Below are positions 36,293-44,081 of a stretch of DNA of 56,279 nucleotides, one piece after another. This DNA is from Helicobacter sp. (GTDB taxonomy: Bacteria; Campylobacterota; Campylobacteria; Campylobacterales; Helicobacteraceae). Position numbers and translations under genes: made by a program. The notes under the pieces are model-generated. The model saw only the letters and a program-made list of their open reading frames with translations. It ran no database searches and was not told the DNA's origin. The stretch spans positions 1 through 56,279 of the forward strand of contig JAFLSC010000010.1 of the NCBI GenBank assembly GCA_022511145.1. The letters are read 5' to 3'. How positions within the stretch are numbered: the first letter of the stretch is position 1; every line of letters starts with the position of its first letter.

Positions 36293-36326
36293 AATAATCT
36301 TAACTCTTTGGAGTTAAGATTATTTT
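36293..36326 (+). terminator. Intrinsic terminator of lctP
   Basis: Perfect 14-bp stem AATAATCTTAACTC (36293-36306), TTTG loop, GAGTTAAGATTATT (36311-36324), then TT. It lies directly after the lctP stop codon. Confidence 0.75.
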
Positions 36327-36359
36327 ATGTCTTTTTTGTCATTATAAGAAATATCAATT

Positions 36360-36525
36360 CCAAAGCAATCGCCCTTTTTCCTCGCCATTATGAAACTTCC
36401 ACTCATCATTGCGAAATTCCTTTTACCTGTCATTGCGGAACTTCCCCTTGTCATTACAAGAATGCGTAGCATTCGTGGCAATCTATAATTTAGATTACTT
36501 TGACTATGCCTCGCAATGATGAGAA
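36360..36525. repeat. Dispersed intergenic repeat, copy 3
   Basis: Between lctP and the ATPase gene: several degenerate CATCATTGCGAAATTCC / CTGTCATTGCGGAACTTCC / TTGTCATTACAAG units (36398-36460), then GTAGCATTCGTGGCAATCT and the inverse CCTCGCAATGATGAG (36511-36525). Same family as the elements at 9032 and 11206; the tandem GTCATTGCG starts make this the most complex copy. It fills most of the 268-nt gap. Confidence 0.6.
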
Positions 36526-36556
36526 AAAGTTACATTATAATGATGAAATTTAGCAG

Positions 36557-37471
36557 TTAATGCAAATCCTGCATTATAAACACCAAATCTTCTTTTTGGA
36601 GAATATCTTGACTTTTAAGAGGAATTTGCCAAATCGTATAATCCCTAAAATAAGAGAGGATTTTTTCCAAATATTGCTTAGAAGTTAGATACCGCTCCAT
36701 AAAAAAAGTATCCGAACTTTGGGGCGGGATTTTATTGACAATCAAAGCAAAGGCGTTGAGATTTTCTTGTTGGAGCGTTTGGATTGCTCTTTGTGTCTCC
36801 ATTAAAGACAAATAATCCGGATTAAGCACAAAAATAATACCACATTCTTTAGTGTCTTTTAAGCAATTTTGGAATCGTGTATAAAGCAAATATCGCTCTT
36901 CAATCCTTTTTTCTAGGGGATTTTTATCTTCAATATGCCCCAAAATATTCTCAATCCTCCCGCCTCTTTCTTGCTCACTTAGAAGTGTCTTGCTCCATTC
37001 TCTCATCATTTGAGGTAACCCAAAAAGCCTTAGTGTATGTCCTGTTGGAGCAGTATCAATAATAATTTTATCCCATTCTTTTTGAGTAACAATAATACGA
37101 ATCAAACAATCAAAAAGGGCAGATTCTTGAGCACTCCCACTATGAGAAACCGCTTGATAATAAGCATCTAGCATTGCATAAGAAGTAGGAGAAACAAACT
37201 TTTTAGTGTCTTTGGCAACTTGATTAATATATTTTTCTGCTTCTTTATGAGGATTAATCTCCAAGAAAAACAGATTTTTTTCAATCTCACAAATCTGCCC
37301 TTTAGAGTCTTGATGAAAAATATCGCTAAGATTGTGAGCAGGGTCTGTGGAGATAAGCAAACTCTTAGCACCCTCTCTTGCTTCTTTAAGTGCAATCGCA
37401 CTAGAGATTGTGCTTTTTCCTACGCCACCTTTACCGCCAACAAAAACAACTCTAGGTATTATTAAATCCAT
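36557..37471 (-). CDS. ArsA/Get3-like ATPase
   Basis: A 304-residue cytosolic P-loop ATPase of the ArsA/TRC40 group. Deviant Walker A GGKGGVGKST (12-21), switch I STDPAHNLSD (41-50), switch II DTAPTGHTLRL (139-149). The length is that of a single-domain Get3-type protein. It lacks an obvious arsenite Cys triad, and no other ars genes are near. It follows the small CC-terminal gene and cstA in one minus-strand run (62-nt gap), so it more likely serves CstA or a tail-containing protein than arsenic resistance (inference). Confidence 0.85.
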   Translation of the reverse strand: MDLIIPRVVFVGGKGGVGKSTISSAIALKEAREGAKSLLISTDPAHNLSDIFHQDSKGQICEIEKNLFFLEINPHKEAEKYINQVAKDTKKFVSPTSYAMLDAYYQAVSHSGSAQESALFDCLIRIIVTQKEWDKIIIDTAPTGHTLRLFGLPQMMREWSKTLLSEQERGGRIENILGHIEDKNPLEKRIEERYLLYTRFQNCLKDTKECGIIFVLNPDYLSLMETQRAIQTLQQENLNAFALIVNKIPPQSSDTFFMERYLTSKQYLEKILSYFRDYTIWQIPLKSQDILQKEDLVFIMQDLH

Positions 37472-37533
37472 TTTATTCCTCTATTAAGATATGAGAGTAA
37501 AGCTATTTTATCTAAACTTCTACTCCCTAATCT

Positions 37534-37800
37534 CTAGCAACAAGTGCAAGGAAAATTATCAAAAACCGAATATTCTAATCCCATTCTTTTGTGCCATTGA
37601 TGAAATTTAGGCATAAGTTCAGGTAACATCTCTAAAGTATAAAATTCAAAAGGATTAGGAATCCCCATCATTTCAGAAAAAGTGATAATCATAAAAAAAT
37701 CATCAATTTCTCTTTTTTGACGCTTCAAAACACCGCGATATTTTGAAAAATAAAATTCCTCAATCCCCTTGGAAATAGCCCTAAAACGAATAAATTTCAT
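37534..37800 (-). CDS. Small cory-CC-star-type protein
   Basis: An 88-residue protein matching what I recall of the cory-CC-star family: EIDDFFMIITFSEMMGIPNP (31-50), a FHQWHKRMGLE stretch, and a C-terminus DNFPCTCC ending in Cys-Cys. Function unknown. The terminal Cys pair recalls YbdD/YjiX, the small partners of E. coli CstA/BtsT that also end in CC. It starts 14 nt after cstA and precedes an ArsA-like ATPase. There is no clear Shine-Dalgarno; ATG 37800 is preferred over the adjacent GTG. Confidence 0.75.
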   Translation of the reverse strand: MKFIRFRAISKGIEEFYFSKYRGVLKRQKREIDDFFMIITFSEMMGIPNPFEFYTLEMLPELMPKFHQWHKRMGLEYSVFDNFPCTCC

Positions 37801-37814
37801 CACTATATTTAGAA

Positions 37815-39500
37815 CTATTCTTTGTTTCTTAAAACTTTTGAAATCGTTGAGAGGGCAGAGAGGACAACTAAAATCGTTACAATAATTACAAGAATATCAA
37901 TTCCAAAGAGTAACCAATTTTGTGCTTTATAAAACTCTACACACTTAATTAATGCCCCCCAAAACGCCATTGTTAAAATAAAAGTCATCGGGATAAGCAC
38001 AGCTAAAGAGCCTCCCACTCTTTTGCTACGAATCAAAATCACCGCAATAGTTAAGAGTGTAAGTGAAGCTAAGATTTGGTTAGTTGCCCCAAAAAGAGGC
38101 CAAATTGCCACTTCATTTTGTCCAGACTCACCAATCCCATTAATCGCTAATAAAAAGGAAGTAATAACAGCCACAAGCGTTGCAATTCCATTTTTTTTCA
38201 AAAAAGGAATCTTATAAATTTCTCCCCACTCTTGTATAATATAACGTTGGAGTCGAATCCCTGCGTCCATTGTAGTAGCCGCAAACAAAATCAACATCAA
38301 AGAAAGCAAAGTTTGAGCTGCCTCAATCGGCAAACCTATACCTGCATTGACAATCGCACCACCACCAGAAGCAAAGTTTCCTGCCCCGTGTTTAAAATCA
38401 ATCCAAGTTTCCGGTGAAAGTCCGCTATTAGCTGCCAATAAACCCACACCTGCGACACAAGAAATAATTGTCCCTAAAGCCAAACTACCCTCACCCACAG
38501 CACCAAGGTAACCTACAAATCGCACATCTTTTTCCTTATCGACTTGTTTAGAAGTTGTCCCACTAGAAACAATCCCGTGAAATCCACTGATTGCACCACA
38601 AGCCACGGTGATAAATAAAATAGGAACTATAATATGCCAACCGCCCGGCTGTGAGACAGCAGGAATCACGTGAGGAGCTAAAACTGAAGGATTAACAATA
38701 AGAATGGAACTATACAATAAAAGCAATCCGATAAAAAGCTGAATCCCATTAACATAATCACGCGGTTGTAACAACATCCACACCGGAAGTATAGAAGCAA
38801 TCCCTGCATAAATAAACAAAATCACAACCCATTGTCTAATCGCATCAAATCCTCCTATATTTGCGGGTAATTCCACAGGCACATAAACGCCTAGCGGCAC
38901 TAAAGCATAAAGACAAACAACCCCTATTAAAGTTACAATTCCCAAATTCATTTTAAAGCGATAAATAGCCTGCCCCATCATTAAAGCAACCACAATCGCT
39001 CCCCAAGCAGGTATGATAGTCGTAGGGTGTTCAACAGATTCTTTCGCAATAATAACACCAAAGGCGGCATTTACCATCAACAAAACCAAGAAAATAACCA
39101 CCATAAAGAGTTGCCCAACTTTTGAACCAACATAATATTGACAAATTGTCCCGATAGATTTTCCTTGATTCCTTACACTTGCCCACAATGCACACATATC
39201 GTGAATCCCCGCAAAAAACACCGTCCCTAAAACAACCCATAAAAACGCCGGGAACCAACCCCATTGCACAGCAATAGCAGGACCTACAATAGGTGCAGCC
39301 CCTGCAACAGCGGTAAAATGATGCCCCCAAAGAACAAATTTATTTGTAGGAACATAATCCACATTGTCTTTGAGTTCGTGAGCAGGAGTAACAAAGTTAT
39401 TATCTAATTTTAGAATTTCGCCCGCTACCAATTTTGAATAAACGAACCAACCAAATAAAAACATCAAAACGCCAATAAGCAACAAACTGATTGCATTCAT
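37815..39500 (-). CDS. cstA: CstA-family transporter (short form)
   Basis: A 561-residue inner-membrane protein with about 15 hydrophobic segments. CstA hallmarks: LWGHHFTAVAGAAPIVGPAIAVQWGWFPAFLWVVLG and GFHGIVSSGTTSKQ. Family members take up peptides or pyruvate on starvation. It is well short of the E. coli form (about 700 residues), lacking the extra C-terminal helices. GGGAG lies 5 nt before ATG 39500. It is first gene of an operon with the CC-terminal protein and the ArsA-like ATPase. Confidence 0.92.
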   Translation of the reverse strand: MNAISLLLIGVLMFLFGWFVYSKLVAGEILKLDNNFVTPAHELKDNVDYVPTNKFVLWGHHFTAVAGAAPIVGPAIAVQWGWFPAFLWVVLGTVFFAGIHDMCALWASVRNQGKSIGTICQYYVGSKVGQLFMVVIFLVLLMVNAAFGVIIAKESVEHPTTIIPAWGAIVVALMMGQAIYRFKMNLGIVTLIGVVCLYALVPLGVYVPVELPANIGGFDAIRQWVVILFIYAGIASILPVWMLLQPRDYVNGIQLFIGLLLLYSSILIVNPSVLAPHVIPAVSQPGGWHIIVPILFITVACGAISGFHGIVSSGTTSKQVDKEKDVRFVGYLGAVGEGSLALGTIISCVAGVGLLAANSGLSPETWIDFKHGAGNFASGGGAIVNAGIGLPIEAAQTLLSLMLILFAATTMDAGIRLQRYIIQEWGEIYKIPFLKKNGIATLVAVITSFLLAINGIGESGQNEVAIWPLFGATNQILASLTLLTIAVILIRSKRVGGSLAVLIPMTFILTMAFWGALIKCVEFYKAQNWLLFGIDILVIIVTILVVLSALSTISKVLRNKE

Positions 39501-39763
39501 CACAACTCCCTATGTGCTAAATTTATTAAGCCATTATACAATATCAAAGCTAAATTTTCTTAAATTAAAAAATTTTTTTTAAGCATAAAAATTCCCTTTA
39601 ATTTACACTCTAACATTGAAATTAAATATTCCTTAAATTTAAACCTAATTCTTTCTGATTCTTTCTGCCAAAAATCGACACCAACGCAAATTCAATCTTT
39701 ATGTGAGTAGAAATTTCATTGTTTAAGTGAATAATAACTTTTTACTTTCAAAGCAAAAAATGC

Positions 39764-39769
39764 TATAAT
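39764..39769 (+). promoter_or_regulatory. Extended -10 promoter
   Basis: TGCTATAAT with TATAAT at 39764-39769, a perfect extended -10, only 11 nt before ATG 39781. If used, the start point would fall at about 39776 and the transcript would lack the GGAG at 39770-39773, giving an almost leaderless message for the first frame, while the second frame (ATG 39962) keeps its ribosome site. Confidence 0.5.
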
Positions 39770-39780
39770 GGAGTTTGAAA

Positions 39781-40542
39781 ATGGAAGAGAAAGAGCTTTC
39801 AGTGCCTTTTGAGCTTTTATTAGAGCTTAAAAAAATAATGACTGAAAAAGGCTTTGCTATTAATATTAAATTAAACAAGAGCGAAAACGCATTTTATTTT
39901 TATGAACCCAATGCAAATGAACCCTTTGCAAGTTTAGTTTATGATAAAAAGGAGTTTGAAAATGACAACACCCAAAATGCCAATACTCGAACAAGAGACA
40001 AAATCGTGGAATATCCCCAAGCTTTCATCGAAAGAGTGCTTGGAATTATTAGAGCGAGAAGCAGACGAAGCGGAGCAGAGAGCAGAGAAAGCGGAGCAAG
40101 AATTGCAACAAGCGAGGAAAGAGAGAATAGAAGCCGAGCAGTGGTTGAAGGAAGTGAAAGCTTGGTGCAAGAAAGTGGATTCCTTCAAGGAATCTCTGAT
40201 AGCAACCTATGGCGAGGAAACTATCAACAAAATCCTCAAGGAATCCAACAACTTAAACAATTAAAAGCTCAAGGGAAAGAACTTCTAAACAATGTAGCCC
40301 TTAGGGCTTACCTCAAAAATAGCAGTGATGAATACTCTATAATTCTTGAAGAAAGGATATTCTATCATCAAAAACAATCATTCATCAAAAAAGCTAAAGA
40401 TTATAACAAAAGAAAACACATTTTCTATCCTGATGCTAAAGAAAAAAGTAGGATTGAATTAATAAAGGAATATTTAGAACTCGCCAAAAATCCTCTTTTT
40501 AACAAAAAACCTTTTAGAAGCAAGAAAATAAAATCGATATGA
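39781..40542 (+). CDS. Long ORF at a locus of overlapping frames
   Basis: An open frame of 253 codons, unrecognised. Residues 1-60 (ELSVPFELLLELKKIMTEKG, then NAFYFYEPNANEPFASLVYD) look like a real small domain. Residues 61-160 are Arg/Ser/Glu low complexity and coincide with a better coding frame (39962-40264), so may not be a natural protein. Residues 161-253 (LKAQGKELLNNVALRAYLKN, YHQKQSFIKKAKDYNKRKH) have normal local codon use. The locus may therefore be two or three genes in overlapping frames, or one protein overprinted by another. The end overlaps a HAD-phosphatase fragment. Confidence 0.45.
   Translation: MEEKELSVPFELLLELKKIMTEKGFAINIKLNKSENAFYFYEPNANEPFASLVYDKKEFENDNTQNANTRTRDKIVEYPQAFIERVLGIIRARSRRSGAESRESGARIATSEERENRSRAVVEGSESLVQESGFLQGISDSNLWRGNYQQNPQGIQQLKQLKAQGKELLNNVALRAYLKNSSDEYSIILEERIFYHQKQSFIKKAKDYNKRKHIFYPDAKEKSRIELIKEYLELAKNPLFNKKPFRSKKIKSI
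39962..40264 (+). CDS. Coiled-coil protein in overlapping frame
   Basis: A 100-residue protein starting MTTPKMPILEQETKSW. Residues 30-75 form a clear heptad coiled coil (LELLEREADEAEQRAEKAE and QARKERIEAEQWLKEV), followed by a globular-looking end (SLIATYGEETINKILKESN). GGAG with a 7-nt spacer precedes ATG 39962; the 14 nt from GGAG to ATG are identical to those before ATG 39781. G+C and Glu/Ala content are higher than in neighbours, hinting at transfer. Function unknown; coding in this frame is more convincing than in the overlapping one. Confidence 0.6.
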   Translation: MTTPKMPILEQETKSWNIPKLSSKECLELLEREADEAEQRAEKAEQELQQARKERIEAEQWLKEVKAWCKKVDSFKESLIATYGEETINKILKESNNLNN

Positions 40543-40595
40543 TTTGCATTAATAGCTTCATAGTCATCGATGTTATCACTTATTAAAATTATTTT
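40528..40595 (-). pseudogene. Fragment of a HAD-phosphatase gene, left flank of the polyene cluster
   Basis: The minus strand reads KIILISDNIDDYEAINANHIDF, about 22 codons around HAD motif IV (GDS/DxxD). It is about 85% identical over 65 nt to the HAD pseudogene at 55926-55990 and in the same orientation. The rest of the gene is absent: the fragment is cut off at 40528 by the end of the neighbouring ORF and at about 40595 by the phosphopantetheinyl transferase gene. Confidence 0.75.
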
Positions 40596-40607
40596 ATTAA
40601 AACGAAT

Positions 40608-41213
40608 TTATATTTTCCAAGCCAAACTTAAAAGTATATTTTTTTGTAAAATTTGATGTGAGAAATCAATAAAAGAATTATCGTGCAAATAAAAAGCTCC
40701 TTTTAGATTCAATCCAACTTCGCTAAGATTTGCGAAGCTTAAATCGCAAAGCTTTATGATAGCTTCTTTAAGAGTCCAAATTTTATAAAAATGATAGAGT
40801 GGATTTTGATTCATTGTTATGGCGGTTTTTTCATAAGAGTTAAAACAAAAATCAAGATGTTTAGAGAAATCTCTAGGAGATAACTTTTCTAAATCTATGC
40901 CCACTTTAATGTGACTATGACTTTGAATGGCATACCCTTTAGTGTGGCTTAATCCATAAAAAGGATAAAATTGTCTTAAGGTTTTGGTTGAAAATTTTAA
41001 AAATCGCGAAGAAATAAAATTTTGATTTGCTAATAAATTAGGGCTTTGTTTGATTTTGATTTTATCTTGTTCATCAAGACAATCATCAAAAATTTTATAA
41101 ACAACTGGGGCTGTAAAAGAAAAAATGATAATATCCTCTTGTTTGGAAAATATAGGACTATAAATAGCTTGAAATTGTTTTGAGGTAAGATTAAATGCAA
41201 AATATGAAATCAT
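40608..41213 (-). CDS. 4'-phosphopantetheinyl transferase (Sfp type)
   Basis: A 201-residue enzyme that attaches phosphopantetheine to carrier proteins, here presumably the two ACPs at 51090-51605. It has the magnesium motif VGIDLEKLS (D107, E109) and FYKIWTLKEAIIK (W146, K149, E150). Aryl-polyene clusters regularly encode such an enzyme. ATG 41213 overlaps the exporter stop as ATGA, so it is translationally coupled. It is last of a three-gene minus-strand arm. Confidence 0.88.
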   Translation of the reverse strand: MISYFAFNLTSKQFQAIYSPIFSKQEDIIIFSFTAPVVYKIFDDCLDEQDKIKIKQSPNLLANQNFISSRFLKFSTKTLRQFYPFYGLSHTKGYAIQSHSHIKVGIDLEKLSPRDFSKHLDFCFNSYEKTAITMNQNPLYHFYKIWTLKEAIIKLCDLSFANLSEVGLNLKGAFYLHDNSFIDFSHQILQKNILLSLAWKI

Positions 41214-43459
41214 TGATTTTCTTTACAAGCAAGCAACAATGCAAAAAATGCACAAAAAAACATACATAAACTTACGCTAATTCCAAAGCTAAAAATCGCA
41301 TAAGTTTGACTTAGAGATAGAAGGGAAAAAGAAATAAGACTTGTTAAATTTGCAAGGATAATACCAAAAAACTTTTGATAGAGGTTGATTTGATTATTAA
41401 GAGCAAAAATGACATAGTCAATCCCTATTGTTCCAGCTAAAATAAATCCAAAAATGCTAAAAATATTAAAATCCATCCTTATGAGCATTAAAATCGCTAT
41501 ACTTATTAAAGTTGCGAGTAAAATAATCCCTATCATCATAAGAGCTTTTTTAAAATCAAAAACAATCCATAAAACTAAAAAAGCTAACAAATAAGCACAA
41601 ATTTTCAACCAAAGTGCATTGATCTTGATTTGAGTAAAACTTTGATTGATTTGCGAAGTTACATCAATATAATCCGCATTAAAAGTTTTAAGAATTTGAT
41701 TAAATTCTTTATTTACAATAGGATTTTTTAAAAAAATCAAACTTGTAGAAGAATTCCAAAGAAAATTTTTAAAGATATTGTCAGCTTCTTTAAAGGTTTC
41801 GTCAGTTTCCTTATCAAATAATGATGATAAATCGTCTAAAGTATAAATTTTAAGAGTATTAATTTTTTCGAAGGCTTGTTTTAAGGTATAAGGTGCAATG
41901 TCTAAGTTTGTGTAAAAACTGATGATTTTATCCTCTTTGCTAGCTTGCCTAAAAATGTCTAAAATTTGCTCTTGCTCCTTTATAGAAAGAACAAATTTAC
42001 TTATACCCTCATAATCTTGTATAAGTTTTTTTTCAATAAGCTGTTTGGTTAATTCTCTTTCTGCTTCAATTAGGTTTGAATTTCTGAGAATGATAAAATT
42101 GTTTTGATAAAAATTTCCAGTAATTTCCAAAAATTTTTGCGTGTCTTGGATTAAATTTTGAGGCATTGAGGAATAGTTTTTAATGTTGTCTTCAAAATTC
42201 TTAGGCATAAATATTATGAAAATTAAAATGCTTAATACAAGAAGAGTTCCTAGTAAAATTCTAAAATGAGAAAAAACACAGTAACAAAAAGATATAAGCT
42301 TACAAATGAAACTTTCAAAATAGAAATTTGATTTGAAAATAACATTTTGCAATAAAAGTGGAATTAAAAAATAAGTCGCACAAAATGCACCTAAGAGTCC
42401 AAATATTGAAATTATCGCGATTTCATGCAAGAAATTCATCGGCGAAAATAAGAAAAACGCGTAACCTCCACAAGCAATGATAAGTCCTAAAAGAAAAATA
42501 TTTTTGAAAGAATTAATGTTTGTGGGAATAATTTTTTTATTATGTTGCTCTCCTAACCAATGCATTGCAAAATCCAAAACCAAACCTATAAGACTTGTGC
42601 TTACAACAATGCTTAAAATATGAATTTCTCCCAAAATTAAAAAAGTAGCACAAAGTCCTGATAAAAAACTAAATCCAATAATAAATAAGAGTTTTAATAT
42701 ATGCAAACTTTGAAAAGCTAAAAACAAAAGTAAACCAATCAAAACCAAAGAAATGATACCCATATAAATGCCTTCTTGATTTCCTTGAGTCTTTGCATAG
42801 CTTGAAAAAAGTTCATTTCCTGTAATTATAAACTCTTCTTTTTCCTCAAAAGCTTTTTGTTTGATTGAGTAAATAAGCTCCAAGAGAGTTTTAGAATCAT
42901 AGTCTGGATTTAAAGTTGCTGTGCCAAGATAATAAACTTTATTTTCATAGTTTGTATTTAGGATAAGACTTTGTAAATCAAGTTGAAATTTGTTGTAATT
43001 GAGTAAGCTTGAATGAGAAGAAAGATTGAAAAAATCGCTTTGTATAGGACGAAAAATAAAACTATTAAAAAGTTCTAAGGCATTTTGTTCAAAAAAAAAT
43101 TGTGGATTTTGTCTGATTTGCAAAAAAAATGGATATTCGAGGGTGGCAATTTTTGTTTTATCGAGTATATCAAAGGCGTTATCTTGAGGGGAAATTTTAA
43201 AAGTAAAATCTTTAAACATATGTTTTTGGTGGTCTAAGGAATATAGAATTTCAAAAAATTTTGGATTTGTCGTTAAGAATGAAAGCTTGTAGGACAGATT
43301 ATGTTGCGTTTTTTGGATAATTTGCGTGAAATTTAAATCAATCAAACTATAAATATCTGTTTTAATATTTTTTAAATGAGCAATAATAACAAAAAGCATA
43401 CAAGTAGATATGGTGAGAAAAAAGACATAAACGAATGATTTTTTTTTAAAAACTTGCAT
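41210..43459 (-). CDS. MMPL/RND-type exporter of the polyene cluster
   Basis: A 749-residue inner-membrane transporter with 12 expected TM helices in two halves: one TM, a periplasmic domain to about 225, then five or six TMs (SLVLIGLLLFLAFQSL onward), a second periplasmic domain (about 410-610), and further TMs (GFILAGTIGIDYVIFALN). This is the MMPL layout typical of aryl-polyene and flexirubin clusters, where it is thought to move the lipid-linked product out. It sits 5 nt after the LolA-like gene. Confidence 0.87.
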   Translation of the reverse strand: MQVFKKKSFVYVFFLTISTCMLFVIIAHLKNIKTDIYSLIDLNFTQIIQKTQHNLSYKLSFLTTNPKFFEILYSLDHQKHMFKDFTFKISPQDNAFDILDKTKIATLEYPFFLQIRQNPQFFFEQNALELFNSFIFRPIQSDFFNLSSHSSLLNYNKFQLDLQSLILNTNYENKVYYLGTATLNPDYDSKTLLELIYSIKQKAFEEKEEFIITGNELFSSYAKTQGNQEGIYMGIISLVLIGLLLFLAFQSLHILKLLFIIGFSFLSGLCATFLILGEIHILSIVVSTSLIGLVLDFAMHWLGEQHNKKIIPTNINSFKNIFLLGLIIACGGYAFFLFSPMNFLHEIAIISIFGLLGAFCATYFLIPLLLQNVIFKSNFYFESFICKLISFCYCVFSHFRILLGTLLVLSILIFIIFMPKNFEDNIKNYSSMPQNLIQDTQKFLEITGNFYQNNFIILRNSNLIEAERELTKQLIEKKLIQDYEGISKFVLSIKEQEQILDIFRQASKEDKIISFYTNLDIAPYTLKQAFEKINTLKIYTLDDLSSLFDKETDETFKEADNIFKNFLWNSSTSLIFLKNPIVNKEFNQILKTFNADYIDVTSQINQSFTQIKINALWLKICAYLLAFLVLWIVFDFKKALMMIGIILLATLISIAILMLIRMDFNIFSIFGFILAGTIGIDYVIFALNNQINLYQKFFGIILANLTSLISFSLLSLSQTYAIFSFGISVSLCMFFCAFFALLLACKENQ

Positions 43460-43464
43460 TAATT

Positions 43465-43986
43465 TTAAGGAACAAAAAAAGTATTAATGGTTGTATCGCC
43501 ATTTTTTTCATAAAGAGTCATTCTAGTAATGAAGTCTCCGCCTTGAATTTGAATCGATGAAAATATTTTTTTTAGCCACAAATCTTTAGGTAATAACTCA
43601 ATATTCCATTGTTGAAAATTGCCTTCAAGCTTGATTTCAAATTGCTTTTTAAGTTTTTCAAAATCAAGATAAACAAGGCTTAAAAACAACTCTTTATCAT
43701 ATTTTTGATTGATTTTTTCCCATTGATTATTTTTGTATTGCCATACACCTTCTTGAGTGATTTTAAGCGGGCTTAAAAAGGGAACTTGAGTTGTCCAATA
43801 GAGTTCATTGTTTTTAAGCTCAAATATTCCTTTGGTTGTTAAAGTCTGATTGTATCCCTTTAAGATTTTCTCTTGAGTAAAATTACCTTTAATATTGTAA
43901 ATATTTAAATTCTTAATATCTTCTAATTCAAAAGCATCAAGAAAATTCCAAAACAATATAAAAACTAAAATATAACGAATTATCAC
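43465..43986 (-). CDS. LolA-like periplasmic carrier of the polyene cluster
   Basis: A 173-residue protein with a signal peptide (about 1-18) and LolA-like strands: IKGNFTQEKILKGYNQTLTTKGIFELKNNELYW, then KITQEGVWQYKNNQWEK. It is only distantly like the housekeeping LolA at 22053. In aryl-polyene clusters this component is believed to carry the lipidic product across the periplasm. The start is GTG 43986 with AAGGA upstream. First gene of the minus-strand arm, divergent from the plus-strand arm across 95 nt. Confidence 0.85.
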   Translation of the reverse strand: MIIRYILVFILFWNFLDAFELEDIKNLNIYNIKGNFTQEKILKGYNQTLTTKGIFELKNNELYWTTQVPFLSPLKITQEGVWQYKNNQWEKINQKYDKELFLSLVYLDFEKLKKQFEIKLEGNFQQWNIELLPKDLWLKKIFSSIQIQGGDFITRMTLYEKNGDTTINTFFVP

Positions 43987-44038
43987 GGCTTTCCTTTTTA
44001 TTTTGGATTTATTTTAGCATTTTATCATAAAATTATGC

Positions 44039-44044
44039 TAGAAT
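44039..44044 (+). promoter_or_regulatory. Extended -10 promoter for the plus-strand polyene operon
   Basis: TGCTAGAAT, with -10 TAGAAT at 44039-44044, 37 nt before ATG 44082. On the opposite strand TGATAAAAT (around 44016-44024) can serve the minus-strand arm, so the two promoters lie back to back and may be coregulated. Confidence 0.5.
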
Positions 44045-44081
44045 TCCACGCAATTTTTTAAAAATATTTAAGGAAATCAAA

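Noticed and set aside
36557..37471. Arsenite efflux ATPase
   Set aside because: Single-domain Get3-like layout, no arsB/arsR/arsC nearby, and operon with cstA argue against arsenic resistance.
39934..40188. 84-codon Cys/Ser-rich minus-strand frame
   Set aside because: Mirror of the Glu-rich coiled-coil gene; Cys/Ser richness is the expected artefact.
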